From Monodelphis domestica (lineage: Eukaryota > Chordata > Mammalia > Didelphimorphia > Didelphidae), in assembly GCF_027887165.1 (NCBI RefSeq), contig NC_077234.1, forward strand, positions 141,599,857 through 141,663,856: a stretch of DNA of 64,000 bases. The letters run 5' to 3'. The notes below the pieces were generated by a model, which ran no database searches, had not been told where the DNA came from, and saw nothing but the letters and a program-made list of their open reading frames with translations. Every line of letters begins with the position of its first letter. The first letter of the stretch is position 1. The translations under genes were made by a program, and so were the position numbers. Below, piece after piece: positions 34,250 through 46,447 of this stretch.

Positions 34250-34850
34250 CTGCTTATGTTATTTTCCTATTGCCCACCTCTCCTAACCATTTAGTTACCA
34301 GAGTATGCCATCTTTACACCCAAAATATCTCTGGTATTTGTGTCCTTCTTGATACTCAAGTAGAAATTCTTATCTCAAAGTATTTAAATAAACTTTCAAC
34401 TGATTTCCTTTTCTCAAGTCTCTCCCCACTTCTATTCATTCCCATCACCATCTAAAGTCATATTTCTTCTGTACAGACCTCAGTATGCAGCTCTCCTCAA
34501 CTAATTTTAATGTTTATTACAGCTGTGGTAAAATATAAACTGTTCCATTGAGTTTTTAAAGGCCTTCCAACCTTGCCCCAATTTTTTTATTTCCATCTTT
34601 TTCCTCTACTCTATGATCTAGCCAAATTATTCCTCTCTCTCTTTTTCTAACGCATTGCTCTCCATCTCCTGTATCCCTGCCTTTTACTGGGCAATTCCAT
34701 ATCTGGAATATAGTCTCTTCTCTGCCTAATATAAGGACTTATTTCCCTCATGATTGAACTCAACATAATGAATTCCTGAACACTCTACCACAACTATTTG
34801 AGTCCTTTCTCTAACTATGTTTTATTTTGTATTATTTAAGGATATACAGT
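34250..34850 (+). mobile_element. L2 LINE C-terminal and 3' region, sense
   Basis: L2 words in order: 'gtcatatttcttctgtacag', 'aaatataaactgttccattg', 'tttttaaaggccttccaacc', 'tctactctatgatctagcca', 'cattgctctccatctcctgt', 'ccttttactgggcaattcca', 'atatctggaatatagtctct'. This is the stretch encoding the last part of L2 ORF2 plus the start of the 3' UTR. The ORF at 34,207-34,455 only partly follows it and is not intact. Confidence 0.7.
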
Positions 34851-34939
34851 TTTTCTTTATGTAAATTTCCATTCTGCAAATTTTCCTCTGTGTGAACACA
34901 TTTTTAATAAATTTGCATTCCAAAATATCAGCCAAGTTA

Positions 34940-35440
34940 GCTTCATTGTATAGGACTGTGCTCTTCACTCTGTGCGTCCTAGCCTCAGACCCTGCCTGCA
35001 TCAAATGCTGCCTGACTCACCCCCCAGCACTCCCCTTAAACCCTCATTGTAAAAGCAGAACAGGTGAGAAGAGAGACTGCCAAAGCCATCACAGATGTTT
35101 GATCATGGCTTGACTTGAAACCTATTGAAAAGAGAACTTTATGCTATTCTTCCCCCCAGCAGTCAGGTGCCACATCTGTCCCTTCCCTGCCCATGACTCA
35201 ATCTATCTCTCTTGTCTGTGTTGGATACGACATGTGTGTCCCTCTTCTACTCCCTGCTTCCATTTGGTTCCAGCTAGGGCCCTTTGTGGCTGGCCTGGAT
35301 GTTTCTCCACCTGCTTTCATTTCTTTTTCCCAGATCTAGGCCAGTCTTTGAACCATGTGTTGGCCCCTTCTTTCCATGGGTGCACTACACCCTCCCTGCT
35401 TTCCTTCCTCTCTTCCCAACATCCTCTGTCTAATTAATAT
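34940..35440. other. Higher-GC unassigned block
   Basis: Pyrimidine-rich plus strand, clearly richer in C and G than its surroundings ('gactcaccccccagcactcc'). The two overlapping ORFs (35,115-35,339 and 35,141-35,437) read the same DNA in different frames and neither shows a domain. Composition would suit an LTR or promoter-like relic, but no ends, AATAAA or TATA arrangement could be fixed. Confidence 0.35.
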
Positions 35441-36149
35441 TAGGTAAAATAACTTTACATAGAATTCTGTGAAAATGTTCATTTATGCAAATCAAGAACT
35501 GTTTGTGTTTATATATGAATATGTTGTCTTCTCCAATGCAATGCCAACTCCTTGTGTGTAGAATATGATTCATTATTTTTCTTTTATATAAAATATGACA
35601 CAACAAAAGCATTTCACAAATTCTTATTGAAACATTAATTCATTTTCCTTTTGGTCATTACAGTCCATGAATAGAGGTTTAGTTTTGAATAAGAAAGAAA
35701 TGACAAAACTTACTTCAAGAATAAAACTGTAGCATTAGTTAAAACAAATAGCTACAATCCAAATTTGATTAATGGAATTCAATCAACAAGTCTATTTGTA
35801 TAAAAGAAAGACAAGAAAAAGAAACAAAATTAAAAAAGAATAGTTAAAATAATTTTAGCAGTGCAAAGATGAATATGAGACTGTTTCATTTTAAAATTAT
35901 TTTACAATCAGAAAAGGTGCATTTTCTATAGTATTTCAGGGTTCTTGTTAGATAATTTACTATGACAAGTAATAACATGTAATGGAGAAAAGGGGAGGGA
36001 ATGAAATAAATTAATTAATGGAGAAGACATATGAGGGATTGTAGGCCACTACTGAAATCTTTTTAAAAATTAAATAAAATAGTGATTTTTTGGCTTATGG
36101 AACTCATAGTGAAGAAATTTTGGCAATGAATACTGACAACTGTCTTAAA
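35441..36149. other. Unassigned AT-rich sequence
   Basis: Nothing recognised. Confidence 0.5.
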
Positions 36150-36278
36150 AGCTTATTGTCTTAAATAAAATTCCTGAGTTTCTAGGAGGTTAAATACTTT
36201 AAACAGGGTCATATAGACAATGAAGTTCTGAAATCCAAGTCTTTCTGATCCTAGCTTTCTATTTATTACACTATTTTG
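36150..36278 (-). mobile_element. MIR-type SINE, antisense
   Basis: 'ggaggttaaatactttaaac', 'agggtcatatagacaatgaa', 'tgaaatccaagtctttctga' and 'tttctatttattacactat' match the reversed CORE-SINE. Confidence 0.7.
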
Positions 36279-38119
36279 GCTAACAAATCAGCTTTAAAGA
36301 AAAGAATTTAGAACCCTCCTTCTCCCTCCAAAAAGATGCATATTTTCTTTAACAGCAGTTTTCCCTGTCACTATAAGGGAAAATGCAGAATAAGGCCTGA
36401 ACCATCTGCCAACATAAATGAGCAGGAGGACAAAATAGATATTAATAAAAATTGTAAAACTAAAATTCAGTTTAGCTACACCAAGCAAACAAAAAGTTTG
36501 ATGTACCAGTCAAGATGAAATTGCTTAGGAATAATCAATAATTGAGAAACCAGAGAAAATATATTATAAAATTAATATAAATAACAAAAACACATTTCAA
36601 ATAAACATTTAGGTAATGTTGTTATGGTCCTGAACCTAATTAAAAGTTATTTGCATTTGTTATACTTCAATTCTTCAGAGATTTAAGAAATCACTGGTGT
36701 AGATGCTCTGCTTATGTAGGCTATAACCAATGCATATGTTTGAGGTTTACATAAGTCAAAATATTCCTAACCATATATCATTCTGAACTGATAATGAATC
36801 TCTCTACATATAGCAGATAGGTAGGTTTGTAATGAAAGCTTTGATATGATTTGCCAGGGATTTGGAATCAATTGACATAATCTTAAAAAAAAAATACATT
36901 CTAACCCCTAAACACAAGATATGAAAGTAAGATTTCTGTAGAGGGTATATGTGCTACTTATTACTTTAATGCAGAAATTGACATTTATAATTAAGTTAAT
37001 GTAATATATAATATCTGAAAGAACAGATGAAAGATATGAAAATATACTTAAAAAGTGAAAATTATGCTAATAAGCTTGAATCAAAGTATCTAAAGAAGAT
37101 GACTGCAATGCTCTGAGATGGATACATAATTGTAAAATAGATTTTAAGCAGTCATAAGAAAGGAAATGTTAAAAATGGAGTTTCCTTATTTTTACTATAA
37201 AAATCTTTCCCAGAAGTTTGGTGAGTACAACACCCCTGCTATCCCTATTACCCATGTTAAGTCTATCCTAATAGAGCAAAATTAACTTGGAAAACAAGAA
37301 ACTATACTTGAAGTAATGGGTTTTTTAATGTTTTGTTTTGCTGGGTTTTTAATATGCACTCCATGGAGTGTGGGAAGTTTTTTGTTCTGCTAGGAAAGAG
37401 AAGCTAAGTTTAAAATTATGAAACAGTTACAGATAACCATTACCTAAAGTATTTCAGTTGGCCATTAAAAGGTTACACCAGAATCTAGTCAAAGTTACAA
37501 ACATTCACAGTCCTAGAATTTAGTGCCTCCAAAAAAGCTCCTTCTCCAAAACAAAAAAAAATGAAAAAGAAAGAAAGAAAACATGAGCATATTTGCAACT
37601 CACTATGATGGAATAGAAGTATACCTACATTTCAACTTATCACTGTAAAATTATACTCTGATACTGAAGTGATGTTTCTTCTAAATTCTGTTCTATTTTC
37701 TAATGTAGTGATTTAAATTGTCATGTTTAAATTTTTCATTACTTTCTTTCTACATCCATCCTTGCTTCTCTTCTTTTTTCTTGTTTTCCTCCCTGTTTTT
37801 CTCTTGTCCTTTTTTTCCTCTTCTTGCATCTCTTCCTTTCTCTTACAATACAATTACATAGAAGCATGTGATTTTATTTATGAAACTCAACTAATCATGC
37901 TTGGTGGAATCTTTACTGCTTGGTCCAAGTTCCATTTAAAAAAAGAGAGAGAGAGAGAGTAAAGGAAAAAAAAAGAAAAAAGCCATTTGAATTGCAGTCA
38001 ATAGTTTCAAAGAGAGCTAACCAGCCTCAAAGAGGGCATGCTGAGTCAATTCACCCTGATTTCAGTGAAGGCAAACATCACAGAGAGAAAAGAGGCTACA
38101 AAGACTTAGAGGATTGAGC
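36279..38119. other. Unassigned sequence with a pyrimidine-rich tract and (GA)n
   Basis: No family recognised. A T/C-rich tract of about 115 bp (37,735-37,850) is followed by a purine run with (GA)n at 37,945-37,960. The small ORFs here are translations of these tracts. Confidence 0.5.
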
Positions 38120-38420
38120 AGAGTTCTGTTGCAATTACTTGTGCTTCATTGACTTTGGTTACCTCCTGGGTTTCACTTTGATTGTATTGCAGAAGTTTTG
38201 TCACTGTCAGAGTACAATGAGATTTTCTGTCCATTTAAAGCAGAGTAAGTGGGAGCTGCTTCAATTAATTGGTCAATGTATCTCCACTGTACCATAACTA
38301 CTGCCATCCCTTGAAAATATTCTCATCTATTTAAATGGAATGACTTAAAATTGGAGCCATGCCTCAATTAATTAAAATATAATATGTTACTGTTGTTAGA
38401 TACTTGCAGAAATAAAACAG
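38120..38420. promoter_or_regulatory. Candidate conserved non-coding segment
   Basis: About 300 bp without repeat signature and rich in homeodomain-type words: 'gcttcaattaattggtca', 'ctcaattaattaaaat', 'ccatttaaagcag', 'tctatttaaatggaatg'. A regulatory role is inference from word content; conservation was not tested. Confidence 0.35.
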
Positions 38421-38689
38421 GAAATTTTATGAGTAAAGTAGAACTAAGAGCTATCCAATTAAACAATATTATGAGAAGTTTGTGGCAATGATGAATATTC
38501 TGAGACTTTCTACTTCTTTGCCACCAAATAAAAGTTTATAGTTTGTTTTTTAATATAAGAACTTTTCCTCTTTATCTCTTTGTATGGTATCATTGTGTTA
38601 AGAGGTAGAGGTTGGTGGGTTCTGTCTCCAAATCGCTTCCAAGTATTGTTGGTAATTCGAAGCCTGTTGACAGCATATTAATATTACTG
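38421..38689. other. Unassigned sequence
   Basis: Nothing recognised; the minus-strand ORF at 38,590-38,832 runs into the L1 edge and shows no domain. Confidence 0.5.
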
Positions 38690-39925
38690 CTTTCCAGTAG
38701 ACTTACATAAATTCTTTTTCTCTTTTTTTCAATTTTGTTAATCTGATAGGTGGTGTTAGGATTATAGTGATTTGAAGCATTTTTCATAGTTATAGAGACC
38801 TTAAATTTCTCCCCTTGAGTATTGCTACTCAAAATTTGACTATTTAAAATTTAGAGAACCATCCATTCTTATAAATTTGAATCAGTTCTTTATATTCCTG
38901 AGAAATGACAACCCTTTCAGAAAAATCTACTGGAAAGAATTTTTCCCCAATTAAGTCTTTTCCTCCTTAGCTGTATAGTTTCAGTTCATACAAAATGCAT
39001 TGTATTTATTACAATTAAACATCTCACTTTATCTTTTTTGTTTGGTAAAAGTTTCCTTCATTTATTATAAAAAGAAAAGTTTTGCAGCTTATTTTTCCCT
39101 GGCTCCTCTAATATGACCTTTTGTATCTAGGGAAAATATACATTTGAGGCTTATGTTGTATATGGTAGGGAGTGTTGGTTTAAACCTATTACAATTATAT
39201 TTTTTCCAGATTTCTTAATAGTTTTGCCCTTATCTCTATTGCTGATATTTTTGGTTTATTAAGATAGTTTGGTTATTAGCTATTTTCTTTTGAATGTTGT
39301 GTACATTGTTTATTTAATTGGTTGGCCTTTTATTTTTTAGCCATCAAAATGTCATTATAGTAATTCATGATTTGTAGTATAATTTGAAATCTGATAATGC
39401 AAGACTCTTTCCTAATCATTTTTCACCACAATTTCTTTTTAGGGCCATTTGATCTTTTTTGATCTTTCAGATAAATAATATTTTTCCAAAGCTCTATAAA
39501 GTCTTTTTTATTTGCTTGATTAGTATGATGTTGAATAAATAGGCTTAGCAATATAAAATTTTATTTTGTTGGCTTGACTAGCATGTTCTACAATTAGTTA
39601 GATATCATATAAATCTGAGTATGCAGTCTCCTACATATTTTAAATATTCTGTACAAATTTTAAGTGGATGATTTTTATCACTATTTGATGTGTTTTGATG
39701 GAAATATACAGAAACAAAGGTGAACAATATGGTTTTAATTTATAGCTTGCCATTTTACTAAAGTTATTTTTGTCAATTATTTTACTTACTTTGTTGCTAC
39801 TATAATCAATTGTAAATACATCACCATATACTTTACAAAGAATGTTATGTAATCTAATGTAGTCACTAAATTCTGTTTGGTCTATTTTAGTTTTCAGGGG
39901 GTCTGTTAGTTGGGCAAGCTATTAT
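38690..39925 (-). mobile_element. Old LINE-1 ORF2 fragment, antisense
   Basis: Reversed C-terminal ORF2 words in L1 order: 'gaatcagttctttatattcc', 'tccccaattaagtcttttcc', 'tttcttaatagttttgccct', 'tttgtagtataatttgaaat', 'gttggcttgactagcatgtt', 'cttgccattttactaaagtt'. It parallels 20,700-22,080 but is far more diverged, so it is probably the oldest L1 in the window. No open frame remains. Confidence 0.7.
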
Positions 39926-40529
39926 GTTTCTTATGCTAAATAGTTCATTTTTCTTTTATGTCTCACTTCCAATTCTTTTAATTCTTTTTCCAATGTTTGC
40001 ATTTAATACAGATACTTCTGAAAAATGTGGGTTATGTGTAAATGATACTATTGACATTTTGGTAAAACAATAATTTTGATTCATACTTAGCATAAAAATA
40101 AGCATTTTAAGGAGAAAAGTGAATGGATAATAGGTTATAAATCCTGAAAAAAATATTTACTCCTTTTACAGAGAATAATCACAGGAAGAGTGAAAACAAT
40201 TCACTACTTTCCATTATAAACATGCAAAAATAAATATATTTACAAATTAACAAGTAAATTAATGAAAACTTCTTAGAAATTCCTAGTGACTCATTGCCCT
40301 GAGTTAATAGGTACTGTCTCAAAAGAAAAAAATATAAAAATTAATTTCTGATTTTATTACTAGATCTATCAAAAGATTGTCAACATTGTCAAGGATATTG
40401 GTTCTATTTCTTTGCAAATACCAACCAATACATTTATTTCTATATCCTCAGGTAAAACATAATTCTAAATCCTTTTTTAACATGGAAGTCTTTCAAATAC
40501 AGATGTCTTCTTTGCTTTCTGTCCCCCAA
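39926..40529. other. Unassigned AT-rich sequence
   Basis: Nothing recognised. Confidence 0.5.
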
Positions 40530-40712
40530 GATAAGCTTCTCTAATTTTTAACTAATCTTCATATATCATGGAATGCCATTTTCTCAGCATCTAAAACATC
40601 CTTTTCTGGACTCTATTTACTAATGCTTTTCATACAACGTGACACTGAGTAAGAATATGCATTCAATATTGATGTGCCTACTACTTCCCTAGTTCTGAAC
40701 AATATAAACTTT
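40530..40712 (-). mobile_element. L3/CR1 LINE fragment, antisense
   Basis: 'taatcttcatatatcatgga', 'acatccttttctggactcta' and 'ctacttccctagttctgaac' follow the reversed L3/CR1 text ('atcctcatatggcatgg', 'cctctggacactctcc', 'tcacctccctagttctgg'). It overlaps in content with the longer L3 relic at 59,175-60,005. Confidence 0.55.
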
Positions 40713-40795
40713 AAGAAGCCATTATCAACTTAGGATTATCATGGCAGATTTTATTAAATGCTTCTTCCAAATCTTGTTAAATAGTATCTATAGTA

Positions 40796-41517
40796 TGTGA
40801 TAGAGGAATAATCCAAAGACTTTGAAGGACAGAGCCTTGAAGAAATTCAAAGGTTTGCATCCACAGCGAGGATAGCTGAGAAGGCTTGGCATCTTGAGGG
40901 AAGAGAGATTCCAGGTGTGAGGCAGTTGATCACTCTCTATCTTGAGACATCAAAGGTCTAATCAGAAATTGTCTCCTGAGCTATACAAAATCTCTCATTG
41001 AAGTTAATTACCATTTCTCCCCAAAGATACCAAGAAGTGTGGCAGAAACCTGAGAAGAATAAGAAGAGCATAGCAAGATCTCACACAGCTCCTGTGACAT
41101 CCTTGGTCTGGACATTGGCTCTGCTGTGACAAAGACCAGGGTCACACATCTGAAACTCTCAGAGACCAGGCTGGCAAGTCTGAGTCTCTCAACTTTGGAG
41201 GGAAGGAAAGGGAGACTTTAGACAGACAGGGACGTCCTTACCCTCTTTCCTATAAACTCCAACTTGCAGACATCTTGCTTATCTTACCCCTAATCATAAT
41301 TTGTTGAAATAAAGTTGTCCATTATTCTAAATTGACTTCCTTCTCATAGTGGAAGGGGGAGAGCTGATTTCTCTTTCTTTTCCAAAGGGAAGAGGTTCAC
41401 CTATTAAATCAGTTATTAGAGAGGTGTAAAGGCAGAGTTAGTGGGGAGACATATTTGAAGAAGACTGAAGAGGGGAATTCATCTCACCTTCCTTCTACCA
41501 TCTGGGCATTTATGATC
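40796..41517 (+). mobile_element. Probable solo LTR, sense
   Basis: About 720 bp with higher GC than its flanks, a TATA-like 'cctataaactcc' near 41,250, and a poly-A signal 'gaaataaagttgtcc' near 41,305, in the order of U3-R-U5. A left end TGTGATAGAGG at 40,796 is plausible; the right end near 41,517 ('tctgggca') is a guess. No internal retroviral sequence follows. Neither ends nor a target duplication are proven, and the family is unknown. Confidence 0.5.
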
Positions 41518-42529
41518 AACTCTTTCTCCATTATACACAAACCAACCCTCTAATTCAAGTATTCATTTTATCTACCATTTGATAAGTATTTTCCCCATAA
41601 AATTCTGGAATAAATTAACTTGATCAAAATGGTTAAGGCTAGAGGGACAAATCTGTTCTCAGGTATCAATAAATATGAAGACCTCCTTGAAAAAAAAAAC
41701 AAAAAAAAACAAAATAAAAAAGATTATGAAACCTGTTTTGGGTAGTAAAATGGGTGAGTCTGACACAAACAATGAAAAATGAAGAGCCATTAAATATTGA
41801 TATCATAAAAAGGTTGTGTCTACCATTTCAAGAAAAAAAACATCCTTTTCTGCTCCAAGAGAAATGATAATGCTGATGTCTAGTTGTATTCAGTTGAGAT
41901 AGCTTGTAATAAATGATCAAAGAAAATAAGACAAATAGTGGTTGGTGGTAAATCTTTGCTGGAATACTGAGGTAGCTAATTTTCATCTTTACATAAATAA
42001 TTAGGAGTGCTATTTTTTCCCATAACATATATCTGGAATATGTCTTCTGTGATTTCTCAAACAAACCTTTCAACCACTAATCTTTCCTAGAAATTGATGT
42101 AAGAACATATGATACAAACCGCATGAACTTAAGAATCATTGACCAAAAAAAATGAAGTCCAAGAAAAGAAATTGAAGATCATCAGGAAAATATATAATAA
42201 CATTTTCTTTATTAATGCTGATGTAAGGTAGGGACTTTGCAAGTAAAGGTATAATTCAGATGTGAAAACTTGTGTATTACAATGGCATTTGAGAATGTTA
42301 TTCAGATTTCTAGACTATGGCTTAAAGGATAAAGGCATTGGATTCTTTTCTAAGAGTACAGTGGATAGCGTATTTGGCTAGAGTCCTAATATATCCTATC
42401 AAAAGGGCCTGAAATTGAACATCAGGAAGAAAAATTTCTTTTATTCATGAAAGGAGGTATATATGAGAGTAGGTTCAATGTATAATAGACTTACAGACAG
42501 ATAGGCATAGGCATAAATAATAAATATAT
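41518..42529. other. Unassigned sequence with an A-rich tract
   Basis: An (A)n/C tract at 41,690-41,721 may be the tail of an unrecognised retroposon. A fragment 'gtacagtggatagcgtattt' at 42,357 resembles the head of a Mar-type SINE but is too short to call. Confidence 0.45.
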
Positions 42530-42592
42530 GTATTATATATATATATTTATGTGTATGTATGTGTATATATATATAAATATATTTGTTCATTC
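42530..42592. repeat. TA/TG-rich microsatellite
   Basis: Mixed (TA)n, (TG)n and (TATG)n units. Confidence 0.85.
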
Positions 42593-42739
42593 TTTGTTTC
42601 AAAGAGGAATAATGGTATCTTAAAATTAGATTTTCATTCATGGGTAAATTGAATTTAACCTAGACAGAGTTGCACAAAGCCTTTCACTCTTCTAGAATGA
42701 TCAAAGTCCAATGGCAAAATAGAAATCAGGAAGACTAAC

Positions 42740-43112
42740 AATAGTATGGGAAGCAGTGCATTACCTCTGTATCTTCAATGTCTGACCAAAGTCTAAATGC
42801 TCCACAGTGCTTGCTTCAGCCTCTTTCAAGGTCATTGGAATGAATAGTTATCATCCACCCATTCCCCAGGATTCTTCCTTAACATGCTTTTGGTAATTAT
42901 CCCCCTAACTCATGAAAGGGTTTGAGACTTGTTTGTTACCCTTAACCTGGTTTAGGCCATCTTCAGAGAACTTATACCAGTGTGTGGCTGCTGCTCATGC
43001 CAGAGCTTATTGAATCTATAGGTGAGAGTTAGGTGAAAGGTAAATTCCACAGGCAGATCAGGAGCTCAGAAAAGTGCTTGCTAAGTCCTCATGAAAGAAG
43101 TGATAACTCACC
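42740..43112. other. Higher-GC unassigned block, possible LTR-like repeat
   Basis: It contains 'agtgcttgcttcagcctctt', 'ccacccattccccaggattc' and 'catgccagagcttattgaat', which feel like a dispersed marsupial repeat, but I cannot name it. It ends at a long (AC)n tract. No ORF. Confidence 0.35.
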
Positions 43113-43115
43113 CTG

Positions 43116-43169
<54 letters not shown>
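43116..43169. repeat. Long (AC)n microsatellite
   Basis: About 26-27 uninterrupted AC units, the longest pure dinucleotide array in the window. Confidence 0.97.
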
Positions 43170-43171
<2 letters not shown>

Positions 43172-44169
43172 TGAGGGTATTGGGACAGCAAGTGGTTAAT
43201 TATGGAAATGGAGTATACTATACCGACTCTACATTCTTTCTTAATTCTAACTGGCTCAGTTCCCTTTCTGTTAAAGTATGGATAGAGTCCAAATTTTATC
43301 CTGTGAGAAAAATGTATTCATTTGTGGGAATTGGGAGAAAACATAATTACATTGTTTTAAAATACTTGAGTGTGTCTGGGAACTGAATTACCTGTGCCTG
43401 CTGTTTAGACTCTTTTAACCAAGGTCCTAGGTTATGTTGTCCAGATATGCATTCATATATGAAGATTGATACGAGGAGGGTTTTCTCACAATTATACAAC
43501 ATATGTCATATCTGAAAACTGATTCCATGTCACCAGTTACTATTTCCATGTTCCTTTCATTGTTCAAAACAATTGGGACAGAGCTCTTTTTCTGAATTCA
43601 GAGAATTGTACCTGTTCATTCTCCTTGCCCCCCAACTTAGAAATTCTGAGATTTTTCATTCAATTTAGAAATCATATAGCTAATGTGTTATTACCTTTAA
43701 ATCAATTTGCATATTTGATTAATTTTTTATATAAAAATCTGTCTTTCCCTGTATTCAGGATCCAGTTCTCAACTGAGGAAGTAGCCTGGTCCTGACTTGT
43801 TGGGCAACTGGCATGCAGTGAATAATAGATCCAATGCTGAGATGATCCAAACATTCTTCCTGCTGTCATGTTATCTTTTCTCTATATGTATATGTGATTA
43901 TATACATATGCAAACATATACACATGCATAGATATGAACATGTAGATACACATGTTTTATACATGCTTTTATGTGTAGCTTTATCCAATGTAATATATAT
44001 GTATACAATATATCCATTCCTTTATGCACACAATTTGTGTGTTTGTTTATTCATTTAAGCACATCTAAGGACCTATTTAAGAGAATTCAACTAAATATAA
44101 GTAAAGAAAAGAAAACAGTGGTACATTTTAAAACATGACACATTTGAAGCATTAAAGGTCCTTGGTGTT
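43170..44169. other. Unassigned sequence
   Basis: A TA/CA-rich simple region lies at about 43,882-43,950. No transposon or coding signal is seen; the ORF at 43,171-43,386 has no domain. Confidence 0.5.
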
Positions 44170-44322
44170 CAATTGTTAATTTTAAAATGAAGAAATGAGG
44201 CCTCAAGAGGATTAAATATGTTGTCTAAGATGATATAGCTAGTAAATGAATGAGGGAAAATTCAAACTCAGAACATCCAATGTCTAGTGCTCAATCATTT
44301 ATGTTAGCTACTTATTGTTGAC
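44170..44322 (-). mobile_element. MIR-type SINE, antisense
   Basis: 'aaatgaagaaatgaggcctc', 'gatgatatagctagtaaatg', 'aaaattcaaactcagaacat' are the reversed CORE segments. Confidence 0.7.
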
Positions 44323-44924
44323 ATATAAAACAGAATCTTGGAAAGAGGAAATTAGAAGAGGAATTCCGGAAACAGACTACAAACCTAAAGTAATAATTAA
44401 AAAATGTCAACTATATGGATACTTTCTGGTTTTCTCCCTTAAAACAAACAAACAAAAAAACTAATAAATCATTTGTTCCTTTAAATAGTAATTTAAAATG
44501 GAGAAAGTCACAGAAGGAAATGTTATTCAGGATTTGACCAAATGTAAAATAAATCTTTGCTCAAAAAGAGATGATGGGGACATTACGGGACAGTGACCAT
44601 TCCATCTGAAAATTAGTGACAGAGGAAAGTTAAGGATAATTTGATTTATACTATAAATTTCATAGAATTCAGTGATAGGTTGAATACAAAGCATTCCATT
44701 TGTATAAAAAAATTCTTCCAAAGCTGGGTGACAACAATATTTAGTGAGTTAAAATGTATTCAGTATAAAATATATTTCTAAGGACATATCAAATGAGGAG
44801 GAATCAGAAAGAGCTATCTCTAGAGATTCATGTGGCTATATCACTCCATGGGAATTTACTTTAACAAATCATTAAAACACATAAATATACACACATTCAC
44901 ATATGTATAAAACTAATAGATTAT
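44323..44924. other. Unassigned sequence
   Basis: Nothing recognised. Confidence 0.5.
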
Positions 44925-44934
44925 GAAAATAAGG

Positions 44935-46447
44935 GCACTCTTTCACCACCATTTAATTTTTTTATTTTATTTTTTTAAACCCTTACCTTTCACCTTAGAA
45001 TCAATATTCTTTATTGGTTACAAGGCAGAAGCATAGTAAGGGCTAGACAATGGGGGTTAAGTGATTTGCCCAGGGTCACACAGCTGGGAAGTGCCTGAGT
45101 TCAGATTTGAACCCAAGACCTTCCATCTCTAGGCCTGGCTCTGAAATCATTGAGCCACCTAGCTGCCTCATCACCACCATTTTAAATTCGGCTCCATACA
45201 ATGCAGCCATGCAGGTGACTCCCTCTCCCCGCCACCTGCCCCTGACCAACAACCCTACCACCATGAAGGACATGAATGAGTACAGCAACATGGAGGTGTT
45301 CACCAAAGGATCCAAAATCAACACCAGCAAGAATCAGTAGGACAACGGTAAAATGTTTAGTTGAGGTCTAAGCTGGGATAAGAGCAAGAAAGATCTTGGT
45401 GAATACCTGTCTCATTTTGGAGAGGTTGTAGACTGCACAATTAAAACAGACCCTGTCATGAGAACATTGAGAGAATTCAGATTTGTGCTTTTCAAAGATG
45501 CTGCCAGTATAGATAAGGTTCTGAAACTTAAAGAACACAAGTTAAATGGCAAGTTGATAGACCCCCAAAGCACTAAAGCTTTAAAGGGGAAGGCCAGCCC
45601 CCCTCCCAAAGTATTTGTCAGGAAACTGAGACCAGATATGGCTGAAGAACAAATTGAAGAATATTCTGGAGCATTTGGAGAAATTGAGAAGGTTGAACTA
45701 CCCATGGACACAAAAACAAACGAAAGAAGAGGATTCTGTTTTATCATATATACAGATGAAAAACCAGTAAAGAAATGATTAGAAAACAGATACCAGATTG
45801 TTTCTGAGAAGCATGAAATCAAAGTTTCCAAACAGAAAGAGGTATACAGGCAGCAACAGCAACAAAAGAAATAGGGAGCAGAGCTACAACTGGTGGACAT
45901 GGTTAGACTAAACTGGATCCAAGGATTTGATAACTATTATAGTCAAGGATATGGAAATTATAATATTGCATGTGGTGGTGATCAAAACTATAGTGGTCAC
46001 GGCAGATATGTTCATGCTGGGTATAACTGTGGGAACTCTGGATATAGAAAGAGATGCAGACTACAGTGGTCAACAAAGCACATATGGCAAACCATCCTGA
46101 GGTAGTGGTAGTCACCTAAACAATTATCCAACCATATTAAAGGAGGACATGGAGAAAACAGGTGCAGATGTTATAGCAATTTTATCTTGCAGGATGAAGA
46201 CATTGAATGGAGAATAGTCTTCTAACAATTTGACATCACTATTTTATAAAAGGCTGGTAATGTACATGACACAACTGTGTCTAATTGTATACAGCAGCTG
46301 ATTTAGTTTTCTTGTTTTTACTTTGTCCTTTGCCATCTGTGTTATGACAAATGTGGATTTGTGTTTATACAAACTTTATTTGTATAATTTCAAGTTAAAT
46401 GATTCCCAACAATAAATTACTTGTGATTGTTTAAATAAAAGGAAAAA
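44935..46447 (+). pseudogene. HNRNPDL: HNRNPDL processed pseudogene
   Basis: An intronless copy of the hnRNP D-like mRNA (nuclear RNA-binding protein with two RRMs and a Gly/Tyr-rich tail). The old start codon is at 45,263 ('MKDMNEYSNMEVF'), RRM1 follows with RNP1 damaged ('EFRFVLF' where the gene has 'GFGFVLF'), RRM2 at about 45,612-45,830 keeps 'RRGFCFI', and the tail region keeps 'QGYGNYN' and 'GGDQNYSG'. The stop equivalent is TAA at 46,138. The 3' UTR ends with AATAAA near 46,411 and an A-rich tail. A 10-bp duplication 'gaaaataagg' (44,925-44,934 and 46,448-46,457) proves L1-mediated insertion. Several stops and frameshifts block expression, and about 30 bp of the RGG segment are missing. 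A SINE lies in the former 5' coding/UTR part. The copy includes the tyrosine-rich exon that some isoforms skip. Confidence 0.95.
44955..45170 (-). mobile_element. tRNA-derived marsupial SINE (same type as 21,441), antisense, in the pseudogene
   Basis: T-rich left edge, 'aacccttacctttcaccttag', 'gggctagacaatgggggtta', 'cccagggtcacacagctggg', 'gagccacctagctgcct'. A 12-bp duplication 'tcaccaccattt' (44,943-44,954 and 45,171-45,182) lies in pseudogene sequence on both sides, so the SINE came later. Confidence 0.93.

Noticed and set aside
35115..35437. Two ORFs in different frames of one higher-GC patch
   Set aside because: Overlapping frames, no recognisable domain, no splice or promoter signal.
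45458..45778. Possible functional RRM protein (106 codons)
   Set aside because: It is the middle of the HNRNPDL retrocopy with a damaged first RRM and frame breaks on both sides; no promoter was seen.
45412..45900. 162-codon serine/cysteine-rich minus-strand ORF
   Set aside because: It lies exactly opposite the HNRNPDL pseudogene coding region and has no independent support.
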